From Clostridium fermenticellae (GTDB lineage: Bacteria; Bacillota; Clostridia; Clostridiales; Clostridiaceae): a stretch of 64,000 nucleotides of DNA. Every line of letters starts with the position of its first letter. Position 1 is the first letter of the stretch. The position numbers and the translations under genes are program-made. Location of the stretch: the NCBI RefSeq assembly GCF_003600355.1, contig NZ_CP032416.1, positions 950,183 through 1,014,182 of the forward strand. Direction: 5' to 3'. This document shows positions 42,599 through 51,645 of this stretch, in pieces. The notes below the pieces were generated by a model, which did not search any database, was not told where the DNA came from, and saw only the letters and a program-made list of their open reading frames with translations.

Positions 42599-44403
42599 TG
42601 GACCAAAAGAAAACTATTAATGTATGTTGTGGGACAGGTTGCTTGGCAAAAGATAGTATGGCAGTTTACAATGAATTTAAAAATATAACAGAAAAATTGG
42701 GAGTCAATGCAGAAGTAAAAACTAAATTTGAGTTAAAAGCAACCGGCTGTGATGGACTTTGTGAAAAAGGGCCTGTTATAAAAATATATCCGGATGATAT
42801 AGCTTATTTTAAAGTTAGAGTTCAAGATGTAGAAGATATAGTAAAAAAGACTTTGATAAATGGAGAAATTATTGAAAATTTATTGTACTTTGAAACTTCT
42901 ACTAAAGAGAGACTTAAAAATCATAAACAAAGTGAATTTTGCAAAAGACAATATAAGGTTGCACTTAGAAATGTTGGAGAAATAGACCCTACAAGTATAG
43001 ATGATTATATTGAAAGAGGAGGATATAAAGCTTTAAAACATGCCATTTCTGAAATGAAACCTGAGGATGTATTGCATGAAATATCAATTTCAGGACTAAG
43101 AGGAAGAGGTGGAGCTGGATTTCCTACCGGTCGTAAATGGCAGACTGCTACTGATATTGACACTAATCCTAAGTATGTAGTATGTAATGGTGATGAAGGT
43201 GATCCAGGTGCATTTATGGATAGGAGTGTTATGGAAGGTGACCCCCATAGTGTTATTGAAGGCATGACTTTATGTGCGTATGCAATTCATGCTAACCATG
43301 GTTTTGCATATGTAAGAGATGAATATGGATTAGCTATAGAAAATTTACAGAAAGCTATAGATGTAGCTGTAGAAAATAATTTATTAGGAAATAATGTACT
43401 TGGAACGGAATTTTCTTTTGATATTCAGATAGTAAGAGGTGGAGGAGCATTTGTGTGCGGTGAATCTACAGCGCTTATGGCATCAATAGAAGGAAAAGTT
43501 GGAGAACCTAGAGCAAAGTATATCCATACTACAGAGAAAGGATTATGGGGACAGCCAACAGTGTTAAATAATGTTGAAACGTGGGCCAATGTACCTATAA
43601 TAATTCAAAAAGGTGGCAGCTGGTATAATACTATAGGAAATATGGAAAAAAGTAAAGGAACAAAGGTGTTTTCTTTAGTTGGAAAGGTCAAAAATACTGG
43701 ACTTGTAGAAGTTCCTATGGGTACAACCTTAAGGGAAATAATATTTGATATAGGTGGCGGAGTATTAAATGATAGAAAGTTTAAAGCCGTTCAAATAGGC
43801 GGGCCATCAGGAGGATGTTTACCTGAAAAGTATCTGGATCTTCCAGTTGATTATGACACTCTTAAAGCAGCTGATTCAATGATGGGATCAGGTGGAATGA
43901 TTGTAATGGATGATAGAACCTGTATCGTAGATGTTACAAAATACTATCTGAGTTTTTTAGCAGAAGAATCATGCGGAAAGTGTGTTCCTTGCAGAGAAGG
44001 TGTTAAGAGAATGCTTGAAATAGTTACAGATATCTGTGAAGGAAAGGGAAGAAATGGAGATATAGAAGAATTACTTGAAATATGCTCTATGGTAAGCCAG
44101 GCAGCATTATGTGGACTTGGAAAGAGTGCTCCAAATCCTGTCTTAGCTGCTATAAGATATTTTAGAGATGAATTTGAAGAGCATATTCGTGATAAGAGAT
44201 GTCGCGCAGGAGTATGCAAGAAATTGACAACCTTTACAATAGATTCTAACAAATGTGTAGGTTGTGACTTGTGCAGAAAAAATTGTCCTGTGGATGCTAT
44301 ATCTGGTGATGTTAAAAAGCCTCACAAAATAGATGCTCAGAAGTGTGTAAGATGTGGTAACTGTATTAATATATGTAAGTTTAATGCAGTCAAAGTGAAA
44401 TAA
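42598..44403 (+). CDS. hytB: Hydrogenase NAD(P)-binding flavoprotein, NuoF-like
   Basis: A 601-residue (about 65 kDa) electron-input subunit. The N-terminal [2Fe-2S] thioredoxin-like domain (about 1-85) has Cys in CCGTGCLA and GCDGLC. The NuoF core binds FMN and NAD(P)H (GLRGRGGAGFPTGRKW, CNGDEGDPGAFMDR). An SLBB segment, the N3-type [4Fe-4S] site ESCGKCVPCREG and two C-terminal ferredoxin clusters (CVGCDLCRKNCP, CVRCGNCINICK) follow. Extra clusters like these occur in electron-bifurcating hydrogenases. Whether NADH or NADPH is used cannot be decided from sequence. Confidence 0.88.
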   Translation: MDQKKTINVCCGTGCLAKDSMAVYNEFKNITEKLGVNAEVKTKFELKATGCDGLCEKGPVIKIYPDDIAYFKVRVQDVEDIVKKTLINGEIIENLLYFETSTKERLKNHKQSEFCKRQYKVALRNVGEIDPTSIDDYIERGGYKALKHAISEMKPEDVLHEISISGLRGRGGAGFPTGRKWQTATDIDTNPKYVVCNGDEGDPGAFMDRSVMEGDPHSVIEGMTLCAYAIHANHGFAYVRDEYGLAIENLQKAIDVAVENNLLGNNVLGTEFSFDIQIVRGGGAFVCGESTALMASIEGKVGEPRAKYIHTTEKGLWGQPTVLNNVETWANVPIIIQKGGSWYNTIGNMEKSKGTKVFSLVGKVKNTGLVEVPMGTTLREIIFDIGGGVLNDRKFKAVQIGGPSGGCLPEKYLDLPVDYDTLKAADSMMGSGGMIVMDDRTCIVDVTKYYLSFLAEESCGKCVPCREGVKRMLEIVTDICEGKGRNGDIEELLEICSMVSQAALCGLGKSAPNPVLAAIRYFRDEFEEHIRDKRCRAGVCKKLTTFTIDSNKCVGCDLCRKNCPVDAISGDVKKPHKIDAQKCVRCGNCINICKFNAVKVK

Positions 44404-44408
44404 GGGGT

Positions 44409-45182
44409 GTGAATCTTATGAATATAATTATAGACGGAAAACATTGCGAGTGTGAAAAGGGAGAATTTATTCTTCAAATTGCAAGAAGAAATAATATATA
44501 TATACCCACGCTATGTCATAGTGATGCACTGTCTGGAATTGGAAGTTGTAGATTATGTATGGTAGAGGTTATAGACAGAGGACGTTCGAAGGTTGTTACA
44601 GCTTGCTTATTCCCTGTAGCTAAAGAGGTAGAAGTTGTTACAAACTCTGATAAAATAAAAAGAATAAGAAAAAATGTGGTTATGCTTCTTAAAGCAAGAT
44701 GTCCAGAAAATAAAGAAATTGATGACCTGGCAAAGTATTTTGATGTGGACGAACATAGAGTTCAGAGATTTAAACTAGATAAGACAGAAAACTGTGTATT
44801 ATGTGGACTTTGTACAAGAGCCTGCAATAAACTCGGAGCAGGAGCTATATCAACTGTAAACAGAGGTATATATAAAGATGTATCAACCCCATATAATGAG
44901 ATTTCACCGGAGTGTATTGGATGTGAATCATGTGCCAATGTATGCCCAACTAATGCCATAAAGGTAACTAAAAAGGACAATGAATTAGAAATTTGGGGTA
45001 AAAAATTTAAGATGATAAAATGCAGTGCTTGTGGTAGATATTTTGCTACAGAGGAGCATATTAAATTTGCATATAAAAAAGCAGGTATGAAAATTGATTT
45101 AAATAAGGTTATGTGCGATAAGTGTAAAAGAGAAAAAAGTTCCAAACAAATTGCAAAGATATACAAAGATTATAATATTTAG
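44409..45182 (+). CDS. hytD: Hydrogenase iron-sulfur subunit, NuoG N-module-like
   Basis: A 257-residue (29 kDa) protein. A plant-type [2Fe-2S] domain (CHSDALSGIGSCRLC, with a further Cys in TACLF) is followed by the NuoG-like linker (RCPENKEIDDLAKYF), in which only one Cys of the His-Cys cluster remains. Two [4Fe-4S] sites (CVLCGLCTRAC, CIGCESCANVCP) and a C-terminal zinc-ribbon-like module (CSACGRYF ... CDKCKREK) complete it. It lacks the H-cluster and so is an electron relay between flavoprotein and hydrogenase. It starts 6 bases after the previous gene. Confidence 0.85.
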   Translation: MNLMNIIIDGKHCECEKGEFILQIARRNNIYIPTLCHSDALSGIGSCRLCMVEVIDRGRSKVVTACLFPVAKEVEVVTNSDKIKRIRKNVVMLLKARCPENKEIDDLAKYFDVDEHRVQRFKLDKTENCVLCGLCTRACNKLGAGAISTVNRGIYKDVSTPYNEISPECIGCESCANVCPTNAIKVTKKDNELEIWGKKFKMIKCSACGRYFATEEHIKFAYKKAGMKIDLNKVMCDKCKREKSSKQIAKIYKDYNI

Positions 45183-45219
45183 ACGATACGGTACTAAAAG
45201 AAGGGTGGTAAATTATAAA

Positions 45220-45771
45220 ATGAAATTAGAACTTAATCCTTTTGTTTTGGTAGATCCGAAAAAATGTATAAATTGTCGTTCATGCGAAGTAGCTTGTGCT
45301 GCAAGTCATAGAGAAAATGGATGTGGATCTACAGTAGGCAATATGGATACACCAATTGTCCCAAGAGCGTTTATTGTCAAAAATAAAGAGTATAGCATAA
45401 GAATTCAATGTAGACAATGTGAGGATTCACCTTGTGCACAAGTATGCCCAACAGAAGCTATTACCTATGAGGATGAAAATATAATAGTAAATCAAAAGTT
45501 ATGTATAGGTTGTAAAACTTGTACGATTGTATGTCCAATAGGTGCAGTAGATTTAATGCCTAAATTTGAAGGAAAATCAATTGATGGTGGAATAAATAGA
45601 AAATTAAAGTTGATAGCATATAAGTGTGATTTATGCAAAAATGCCGGTGGGGAGCCTAATTGTGTAAAAGCATGTCCTGAAGATGCTTTAAGAATAGTAA
45701 ATCCTGAAGAAGATAAGAAAGATCATAATATTAAAGCTGCATTAGAGCTTATGTCGGATAACGGTTTATAA
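45220..45771 (+). CDS. hytE1: Hydrogenase ferredoxin-like subunit with four [4Fe-4S] clusters
   Basis: A 183-residue (20 kDa) polyferredoxin of the HycB/HydN type. Four Cys-rich sites appear in order: CINCRSCEVACAAS, CRQCEDSPCAQVCP, CIGCKTCTIVCP, and CDLCKNAGGEPNCVKACP. ATG 45220 is chosen since AGAAGGGTGG lies upstream; a longer frame begins at 45151 inside the previous gene. Size and position match HytE1. The paralogue HytE2 seen in the described Hyt complex is not in this cluster. Confidence 0.85.
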   Translation: MKLELNPFVLVDPKKCINCRSCEVACAASHRENGCGSTVGNMDTPIVPRAFIVKNKEYSIRIQCRQCEDSPCAQVCPTEAITYEDENIIVNQKLCIGCKTCTIVCPIGAVDLMPKFEGKSIDGGINRKLKLIAYKCDLCKNAGGEPNCVKACPEDALRIVNPEEDKKDHNIKAALELMSDNGL

Positions 45772-45814
45772 TTTCGGATATTAAAATGAATGTTGAAAGA
45801 AGGGAATATTACGT

Positions 45815-47194
45815 ATGTCAAATGCTTCTATAATAAATATAGATAGAGAATTATGTACTGGCTGCAGACGTTGTGCTGAAGTGTGCCCTGTAGATGCGAT
45901 AGAGGGAGAGGATGAAAAGCCTCAAAGCATAGATACTGATAAATGTGTCATGTGTGGACAATGTGTTCAAATATGTAAAGGATATCTTGCGTCAGATGAT
46001 GAAGTGTCTACTCCAAGAAGTAAAAAACTTTTCGATAGAGGAATGTTAAATAGTGTTAGAGAACCTATTTTTGCAGCTTATAATCTCGGACAAGTAAAAA
46101 AATTGAAAGAAATGCTTAGAAATAAAGATATGTTTAAAGTTGTTCAGTGTGCACCTTCCGTAAGGGTAGCGCTTGGCGAAGATTTTGGTTTGCCGCTTGG
46201 AACATTGACGCCGGGTAAAATGGCAGCATCTCTTAAGAAATTGGGATTTGATAGAGTTTATGACACGAATTTTGGTGCGGATTTAACTATAATGGAAGAG
46301 GGAAGCGAATTAATACAAAGACTAAAAGATAATGAAAATTTACCTATGTTTACATCATGTTGTCCAGCTTGGGTAAAATATTTGGAGCAAATGTATCCTG
46401 AATTATTAAATCACCTTTCAAGTTGTAAGTCGCCGCAGCAGATGGCTGGTGTGGTATTTAAAACTTATGGTGCTAAGATAAATGGAATTAATCCAGGTAA
46501 AATTTATAGTGTTTCTATAATGCCATGTACCTGTAAGGAATTTGAGTGCGAAAGGGATGAAATGCACGATAGTGGTTATAGGGATGTGGATCTGGTTATA
46601 ACTACAAGAGAATTGGCTCAGCTTTTAAAAGATGAGGGAATAGATTTTTATCAATTACAAGAGGAAAAATTTGATACTCCTCTTGGCAAATATTCTGGTG
46701 CGGGAGCTATATTCGGATCAACTGGAGGTGTTATGGAGGCAGCACTTAGAACTGGATATGAGCTTGCAACTAAAAAAACGATTCCTAAATTAGATTTGAC
46801 CATGGTAAGGGGAGGAGAAGGATTTAGAACAGCTGAAATTGAACTTGAAGATTTCCATTTGAAGGTTGGGGTCGTATCTGGACTTAAAAATGTTAAAACT
46901 GTCTTGGAGTCAATAAAGAGTGGAAAGTGTGACTTGCAGTTCATAGAGGTAATGACCTGCCCGGAAGGATGCATAAGTGGTGGAGGACAGCCTAAATTGT
47001 TTATTGATTCTGATAGAGATCAGGCTTATAAAAATAGGAAAAAATCTATATATCAGCATGATGCCAATTTAAGTGTAAGAAAATCTCATGAAAATCCTGC
47101 TATAAAGGAAATATACAATAAATTTTTAAAGAAGCCATTAGGAGAAAAGTCACATGAGTTACTTCATACACAATTTATTTCTAGGAGAAAATAG
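45815..47194 (+). CDS. hytA: [FeFe]-hydrogenase catalytic subunit
   Basis: A 459-residue (51 kDa) enzyme that makes or oxidises H2. Two N-terminal [4Fe-4S] clusters (CTGCRRCAEVCP, CVMCGQCVQICK) feed the H-domain. All three H-cluster signatures are present: TSCCPAW (about residue 180, including the proton-relay Cys), MPCTCKEFE (about 235) and MTCPEGCISGGGQP (about 380). The lack of a longer N-terminal domain fits the M2-type catalytic subunit of multimeric hydrogenases. It is last in the operon and followed by a terminator. Confidence 0.93.
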   Translation: MSNASIINIDRELCTGCRRCAEVCPVDAIEGEDEKPQSIDTDKCVMCGQCVQICKGYLASDDEVSTPRSKKLFDRGMLNSVREPIFAAYNLGQVKKLKEMLRNKDMFKVVQCAPSVRVALGEDFGLPLGTLTPGKMAASLKKLGFDRVYDTNFGADLTIMEEGSELIQRLKDNENLPMFTSCCPAWVKYLEQMYPELLNHLSSCKSPQQMAGVVFKTYGAKINGINPGKIYSVSIMPCTCKEFECERDEMHDSGYRDVDLVITTRELAQLLKDEGIDFYQLQEEKFDTPLGKYSGAGAIFGSTGGVMEAALRTGYELATKKTIPKLDLTMVRGGEGFRTAEIELEDFHLKVGVVSGLKNVKTVLESIKSGKCDLQFIEVMTCPEGCISGGGQPKLFIDSDRDQAYKNRKKSIYQHDANLSVRKSHENPAIKEIYNKFLKKPLGEKSHELLHTQFISRRK

Positions 47195-47238
47195 GTAATA
47201 TGTAAATTATATAAGTGTAAATTTAATTTTTTATAATG

Positions 47239-47288
47239 AACTTTGCCTTAGGTATAGAAATTTGTATCTAGGACAAAGTTTTATTTTT
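47239..47288 (+). terminator. Hydrogenase operon terminator
   Basis: AACTTTG/CAAAGTT outer pairs with an inner CCTTAGGTAT/GTATCTAGG stem (one bulge), followed by TTATTTTT. Confidence 0.75.
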
Positions 47289-47367
47289 GTATTTTGAAAA
47301 ACGTTTTCTTTCGAAATTATAAACAAATTTTACTTAAATGCTTGAACTTAGTAAATTATTATGTTAC

Positions 47368-47405
47368 TATAATAACAATATATGCTATGGACGTACATGT
47401 GTACG
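47368..47405 (+). promoter_or_regulatory. -10 box and operator-like palindrome of the ACT regulator gene
   Basis: TATAAT at 47368-47373 is followed at the expected start region by CGTACA-TG-TGTACG (47392-47405), a perfect 6-bp inverted repeat that is GC-rich for this region. This is the position of a repressor site and could be an autoregulatory operator for the downstream ACT-domain regulator. Confidence 0.4.
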
Positions 47406-47434
47406 CGATATACATACAAAAAATGGAGGGTTTT

Positions 47435-47872
47435 ATGAGTAATAAATATTTAATAATTGATACAGGGATTCTTCCAGAAGTTTTCACTAAAGTTATGCGA
47501 TTAAAAGAACTTTTAAGAATTGGAAAAGTAAAGGATATATCTGATGGCGTAAAAAAAGTAGGAATAAGCAGAAGCACATATTATAAATATAAGGATTTTG
47601 TATTTACCTTGTCAGAAGGGTTAACCAGTCACAAGGTCACGTTAGGGCTAATGCTTGCTCATGAAGCTGGTACATTATCAAAGATATTGGATAAAATAGC
47701 ATCTAAAAAAGGAAACATACTTACAATAAATCAGGACATTCCGATAAATAAAGCGGCGAGTGTTTCAATAACATTTGATGCATCAAAACTGGATATAGAA
47801 ATTAATGAATTAGTTGATGAAATTGCAGCAATTAAAAATGTCATAAAGGTAGATTTGGTAGCTGTAGAATGA
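47435..47872 (+). CDS. ACT-domain regulator, UPF0735 (PheB/ThrR-like)
   Basis: A 145-residue protein. An N-terminal winged-helix-like segment (TKVMRLKELLRIGKVKDISD, then VGISRSTYYKYKDFV) is followed by an ACT domain (about 70-145) of the UPF0735 family. Such proteins bind an amino acid through ACT and can act as repressors. The position directly before hom and thrB supports control of threonine synthesis. ATG 47435 has GGAGGG 5 bases upstream; the longer in-frame extension to 47294 would read through the promoter and is unlikely. Confidence 0.82.
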   Translation: MSNKYLIIDTGILPEVFTKVMRLKELLRIGKVKDISDGVKKVGISRSTYYKYKDFVFTLSEGLTSHKVTLGLMLAHEAGTLSKILDKIASKKGNILTINQDIPINKAASVSITFDASKLDIEINELVDEIAAIKNVIKVDLVAVE

Positions 47873-47901
47873 ATTAATAAGTAAAGAGGGGGCAGTTTAT
47901 A

Positions 47902-49149
47902 ATGGCTTGTATAGCAATGCTTGGTTATGGAGTTGTAGGCAGTGGGGTTGCTGAACTCATATTAAAAAATAGAGGAAAATTTAAGAAAAATTTAAATCAG
48001 GAGCTGATTTTATCCAAGATTCTTGTAAAAAATACTAAAAAACATAAAGATAATAAAAATAGTGATATAATGACCGATGATATTAATGAAATATTTAAAG
48101 CTAAAGTCGATATAGTTGTGGAAGCAATGGGAGGACTTGAACCATCATATGAATATGTAAAAAAAGCGTTAAACTTAAAAAAACATGTAGTTACTGCAAA
48201 CAAGGATTTGATAGCTGAATATGGATGTGAACTTCTCAAAATAGCCGGGGAAAATGGAGTTACACTTCAATTTGAGGCCAGTGTAGGGGGTGGAATTCCA
48301 ATATTAAAATCAATCAGCGAATGTCTTGTTGGAAATGAGATAAACGGTATAAAGGCTATTTTAAATGGTACAACAAATTTTATATTGTCTAAAATGTCAG
48401 CTGATGGCATGAGATATGATGAAGCACTCAAACTTGCACAAGAAAGTGGATTTGCGGAGTCAAATCCAGAGTCGGATGTAATGGGATATGATGCTGCAAG
48501 AAAATTATCCATATTATCTACTATTGCATATGATAGAAGAGTTGAATGGAAAGATATAAATATAACAGGTATAACTGATATAGATGAAAAAGATTTTATG
48601 TATGCTAAGCAAGAAGGATATAATATAAAACTCGTTGGAATGAGCAGGAGAGAAGAAGGAAAGATATATGCATCTATAATGCCTGTAATGGTTAGAGAAG
48701 AATCAGTCTTAGGGAAAATAGAAAATGAATATAATGTTATAGTTGTGGACGGAGATGCAGTAGGGGATGTGGTTTTTTCAGGAAAGGGAGCAGGGATGTT
48801 TCCAACTGCGAGTGCAGTATTTGGAGATATCATTGATATAATAGGACATAAAAGAACAAGCCCTTTGAGTTTTAATGATGAAATAGCGGAAATTGATAAA
48901 TATTGGTCTAGTGAAGATAGATGGCTTATAAGGATTAATACAAGTAATAGGTTAGAAGTAATAAAAAACATATCAGCTAATTTCAAAATGTGTCATATAT
49001 TTTCAAATTCAGTTACAGGTGACAATGGGAATGAGGTAGCTGCATTTGTAAAAGCTTCAGATGAAAAGTCTTTGAATAATATCATAGATGGTTTTTTAAA
49101 ATTAGATGGTGTTGAAAAAGTGAAAAAGATATTAGTTATGGATAGATGA
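47902..49149 (+). CDS. hom: Homoserine dehydrogenase
   Basis: It reduces aspartate semialdehyde to homoserine. The 415-residue protein has the NAD(P)-binding GYGVVGSGVAELIL at the N-terminus, VTANKDLIAEYG, the catalytic core (FEASVGGGIPILKSI, NGTTNFILSKM, ESDVMGYDAARKLSIL) and a C-terminal ACT domain (about 335-415) for threonine feedback. A GAGGGGG site precedes the ATG. thrB starts 28 bases after the stop. Confidence 0.96.
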   Translation: MACIAMLGYGVVGSGVAELILKNRGKFKKNLNQELILSKILVKNTKKHKDNKNSDIMTDDINEIFKAKVDIVVEAMGGLEPSYEYVKKALNLKKHVVTANKDLIAEYGCELLKIAGENGVTLQFEASVGGGIPILKSISECLVGNEINGIKAILNGTTNFILSKMSADGMRYDEALKLAQESGFAESNPESDVMGYDAARKLSILSTIAYDRRVEWKDINITGITDIDEKDFMYAKQEGYNIKLVGMSRREEGKIYASIMPVMVREESVLGKIENEYNVIVVDGDAVGDVVFSGKGAGMFPTASAVFGDIIDIIGHKRTSPLSFNDEIAEIDKYWSSEDRWLIRINTSNRLEVIKNISANFKMCHIFSNSVTGDNGNEVAAFVKASDEKSLNNIIDGFLKLDGVEKVKKILVMDR

Positions 49150-49177
49150 TGTGCATTTTGGATGGGGAGGCTTGTTT

Positions 49178-50074
49178 ATGTCAAAGATTAAAGTTAAAAT
49201 ACCTGCTACAACTGCTAATATGGGACCGGGATTTGATACACTTGGAATGGCTTTGAAGTTATACAATGAAATAGAAGTTGAAGAAACTTATACGGAAACT
49301 GAAATATACAACGATAATGTGAAGAGTTCTGATGATTATAAGGATAATCTTATATATAAAAGCATAATAAATGCACTTGATAGATTTCACTATAAATATA
49401 ATGGATTTAAAATAAATGTCATAAAATGTGACATACCTATGAGTAGAGGCCTTGGAAGCAGTGCTGCTTGCATAGTTGGAGGAGTAAGTGCTGCAAATGT
49501 TATTATGGGGAATAGACTTACAATTGAAGAAATTATATCAATTGCAACTGATATAGAAGGACATCCTGATAATGTTGTTCCAGCAGTAGTCGGAGGTATG
49601 GTAGTATCTATAAATGAAGATGGTATGGTAAATTATTCTAAAATAAGTATGCCAGGACAACTTAAGTTTGCAGCAATGATACCAGAGTTTGAAGTTAGTA
49701 CAGAGCTTTCAAGAAAGGTTCTTCCTGAATTTTATAAAAAACAGGATTGTATATTCAATATATCAAGGGCAACTATGCTTGTAAGTTCTCTGTATAATGA
49801 AGATTTTAATAGTTTACGAATGTGTTTTGATGATAAGATACATCAACCATATAGGAATAAATTAATCAACAATCTGGATAGTATATTTGCTAAATCTAAA
49901 GAATTGGGATCAGTTGGGGAATTTATAAGTGGTTCTGGATCAACTCTTATGGCTGTTTTAAATAAAGATGAAGATAATTTTGTAAATAAAATGGGTGAAT
50001 TTTTAAATCAATTAGATGACAGGTGGAAAATTATATTGTTAAAACCGGATATGGAAGGTGTAAAAGTTATGTAA
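49178..50074 (+). CDS. thrB: Homoserine kinase
   Basis: A GHMP kinase that phosphorylates homoserine on the way to threonine. The 298-residue protein has KVKIPATTANMGPGFDTLG at the N-terminus, the ATP loop PMSRGLGSSAACIVGG, and the C-terminal GSVGEFISGSGSTLMAV motif. ATG 49178 is chosen as GGGGAGG lies 8 bases upstream; a GTG at 49151 is upstream of that site. thrC is not in the window. Confidence 0.95.
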   Translation: MSKIKVKIPATTANMGPGFDTLGMALKLYNEIEVEETYTETEIYNDNVKSSDDYKDNLIYKSIINALDRFHYKYNGFKINVIKCDIPMSRGLGSSAACIVGGVSAANVIMGNRLTIEEIISIATDIEGHPDNVVPAVVGGMVVSINEDGMVNYSKISMPGQLKFAAMIPEFEVSTELSRKVLPEFYKKQDCIFNISRATMLVSSLYNEDFNSLRMCFDDKIHQPYRNKLINNLDSIFAKSKELGSVGEFISGSGSTLMAVLNKDEDNFVNKMGEFLNQLDDRWKIILLKPDMEGVKVM

Positions 50075-50112
50075 CTCTGTCCCAAAATCGTGTATTTTAA
50101 GTATCCTAATTT

Positions 50113-50372
50113 TATAGGGCTTGTAATTTCAAGCTTAAATTATACTCCAGTTGGCATTCCCAAAATTTGCCACCTAAAAAATTTCTAGTAAGTCTAAGTT
50201 CGTATTTATAAAAATCTAAGCAGATTTTATAAACTCGCATGCTCAAACATATAAAATCTACTAAGATTTTCAAAAATACTTTACTAAGATTTACTAAAAA
50301 ATTTTTTAATGTGCCTACATTTTGGAAATGTCAGCTTACGTATAACTTAAGCCTGGAATTACAAATCCTATA
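50113..50372. repeat. 260-bp foldback element (MITE-like)
   Basis: Nearly the whole segment is one imperfect inverted repeat with arms of about 125 bp, centred on a GCATGC at 50237-50242. The ends TATAGGGCTTGTAATT and AATTACAAATCCTATA pair with two mismatches, and inner blocks (for example ATCTAAGCAGATTTTATA against TATAAAATCTACTAAGAT) continue the pairing. No ORF is present. The right-hand 40 bp recur at 28187-28226 with 36 identities. This suggests a non-autonomous mobile repeat; flanking TA may be the target. It fills most of the 376-bp gap after thrB. Confidence 0.8.
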
Positions 50373-50450
50373 TTTTTAATATATGTAATAAAATTTTATA
50401 TTTATAATATTAATATATTAAGGATAAAGGCAAAGCTTAGGGGTGAAAAA

Positions 50451-51176
50451 ATGAAGTACACAAGGTATGATTTGGGACAAAGAGGTGGAGGTAAAACATT
50501 CGTTTTAACAGTAGTACTCATTCTAGTATTTGCATTTTTATTTGCCACCATAATATTTAAAATATTTGTTAGCGGAGGCAATTATAGGAGCAAGGCAGAA
50601 AATACTGTTTCTAAACAAACAGATAATAAAAGTGGCAGTGGAACCAAGAATAATACTGCTGTGGAAGATAATCAAAAGATAGGAAAATTTGTAGCTGTAC
50701 AAGGGGGAATATATAAAGATAAAAATAATGCGGAGCAGGAGAAAAATGTTCTAAAGAAGTATGGAACACCATTTTCGGTAACAGAGCAGGATAAAACAAG
50801 AATTCTACTCGGAATTTATAATGAAGAAACAGGAAAAAATGTGGCAGAATCTCTCAATCAGCAAAAGGTTGATAATTCGAAAATGACATTTTCAATCTAT
50901 AAGGATAACACATGTGACATACAGATATCGGAAATAGTAAATGCTTATATACAAGTTTTGAATAAAGCATCTGATAAAAATGTTGAGGCTGTAGAAACAG
51001 CTGATTTAAAGAAATGGAGTAATTCTCTTCAGAGTGTTAGAAGTGGTAAGAATTTGGATAAATTGAAGCAAATTAAAACTTATATAAATAAGTTACCGGA
51101 TAGGATATCAAAAGATAATGTTGAAAGTGAATATACTTATATATATGGTTTTTTAAGTAAAGTCGGGAAAAAATAG
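50451..51176 (+). CDS. SPOR-domain membrane protein
   Basis: A 241-residue bitopic protein. Residues 1-15 are cytosolic, a membrane helix spans about 16-40, a Ser/Asn/Lys linker follows, and a SPOR-like domain (about 78-150: GKFVAVQGGIYKDKNNAEQE, ILLGIYNEE) precedes a helical tail. SPOR domains bind peptidoglycan lacking stem peptides at division or sporulation septa. The match is by pattern and moderately secure. A GGGGTG site precedes the ATG and a strong terminator follows. Confidence 0.75.
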   Translation: MKYTRYDLGQRGGGKTFVLTVVLILVFAFLFATIIFKIFVSGGNYRSKAENTVSKQTDNKSGSGTKNNTAVEDNQKIGKFVAVQGGIYKDKNNAEQEKNVLKKYGTPFSVTEQDKTRILLGIYNEETGKNVAESLNQQKVDNSKMTFSIYKDNTCDIQISEIVNAYIQVLNKASDKNVEAVETADLKKWSNSLQSVRSGKNLDKLKQIKTYINKLPDRISKDNVESEYTYIYGFLSKVGKK

Positions 51177-51195
51177 ATATGCCTTAATTGTGAAT

Positions 51196-51250
51196 AAAGA
51201 ATATTATATAAAGTGAAGAAAATTGTATTTTATATAATATTCTTTATTTT
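51196..51250. terminator. Terminator after the SPOR gene
   Basis: A perfect 17-bp A/T-rich stem (AAAGAATATTATATAAA and complement) with a 16-nt loop, then ATTTTTG. Confidence 0.75.
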
Positions 51251-51364
51251 TGTAAATATAATACTTACTTTTAAAATTTTTTTAAAACAATTGTATATGT
51301 ACTTGTTTAACCCTTTATTAAATGATAAACTATATTAGATATAAAATTAAAGTGGGGGATTAAT

Positions 51365-51625
51365 TTGAAAGGAGCTGAAAAAAGTAGTGGCTTTTTATGG
51401 TTTATAATATTTTTAGGAGCTGTATTTGGAAGTTTTGTCGGGGATATAATAGGAAATAGTTTTAACATGCTGAGCTTTTTAGGAAAATCATATACTATAG
51501 GTAGTTCTACACCATTTGTGCTAAATTTGAGATTTATGATTTTAACATTGAGTGCAAGTGTAAATGTAAGTATAATGACTATACTGGGAACAATTATAGC
51601 TATAATATTGTATAGAAAATTCTAG
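51365..51625 (+). CDS. DUF4321 family small membrane protein
   Basis: An 86-residue protein with two membrane helices (about 10-33 and 60-83) and a short exposed loop. The sequence FLGAVFGSFVGDIIG and the position directly before maf and radC fit the DUF4321 family of Firmicutes, whose function is unknown. It starts at TTG 51365, with a GGGGGA site 6 bases upstream. Membrane topology and genomic context suggest a link to envelope growth. Confidence 0.72.
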   Translation: MKGAEKSSGFLWFIIFLGAVFGSFVGDIIGNSFNMLSFLGKSYTIGSSTPFVLNLRFMILTLSASVNVSIMTILGTIIAIILYRKF

Positions 51626-51645
51626 GCCGAAGGGTGGTACTAAAA

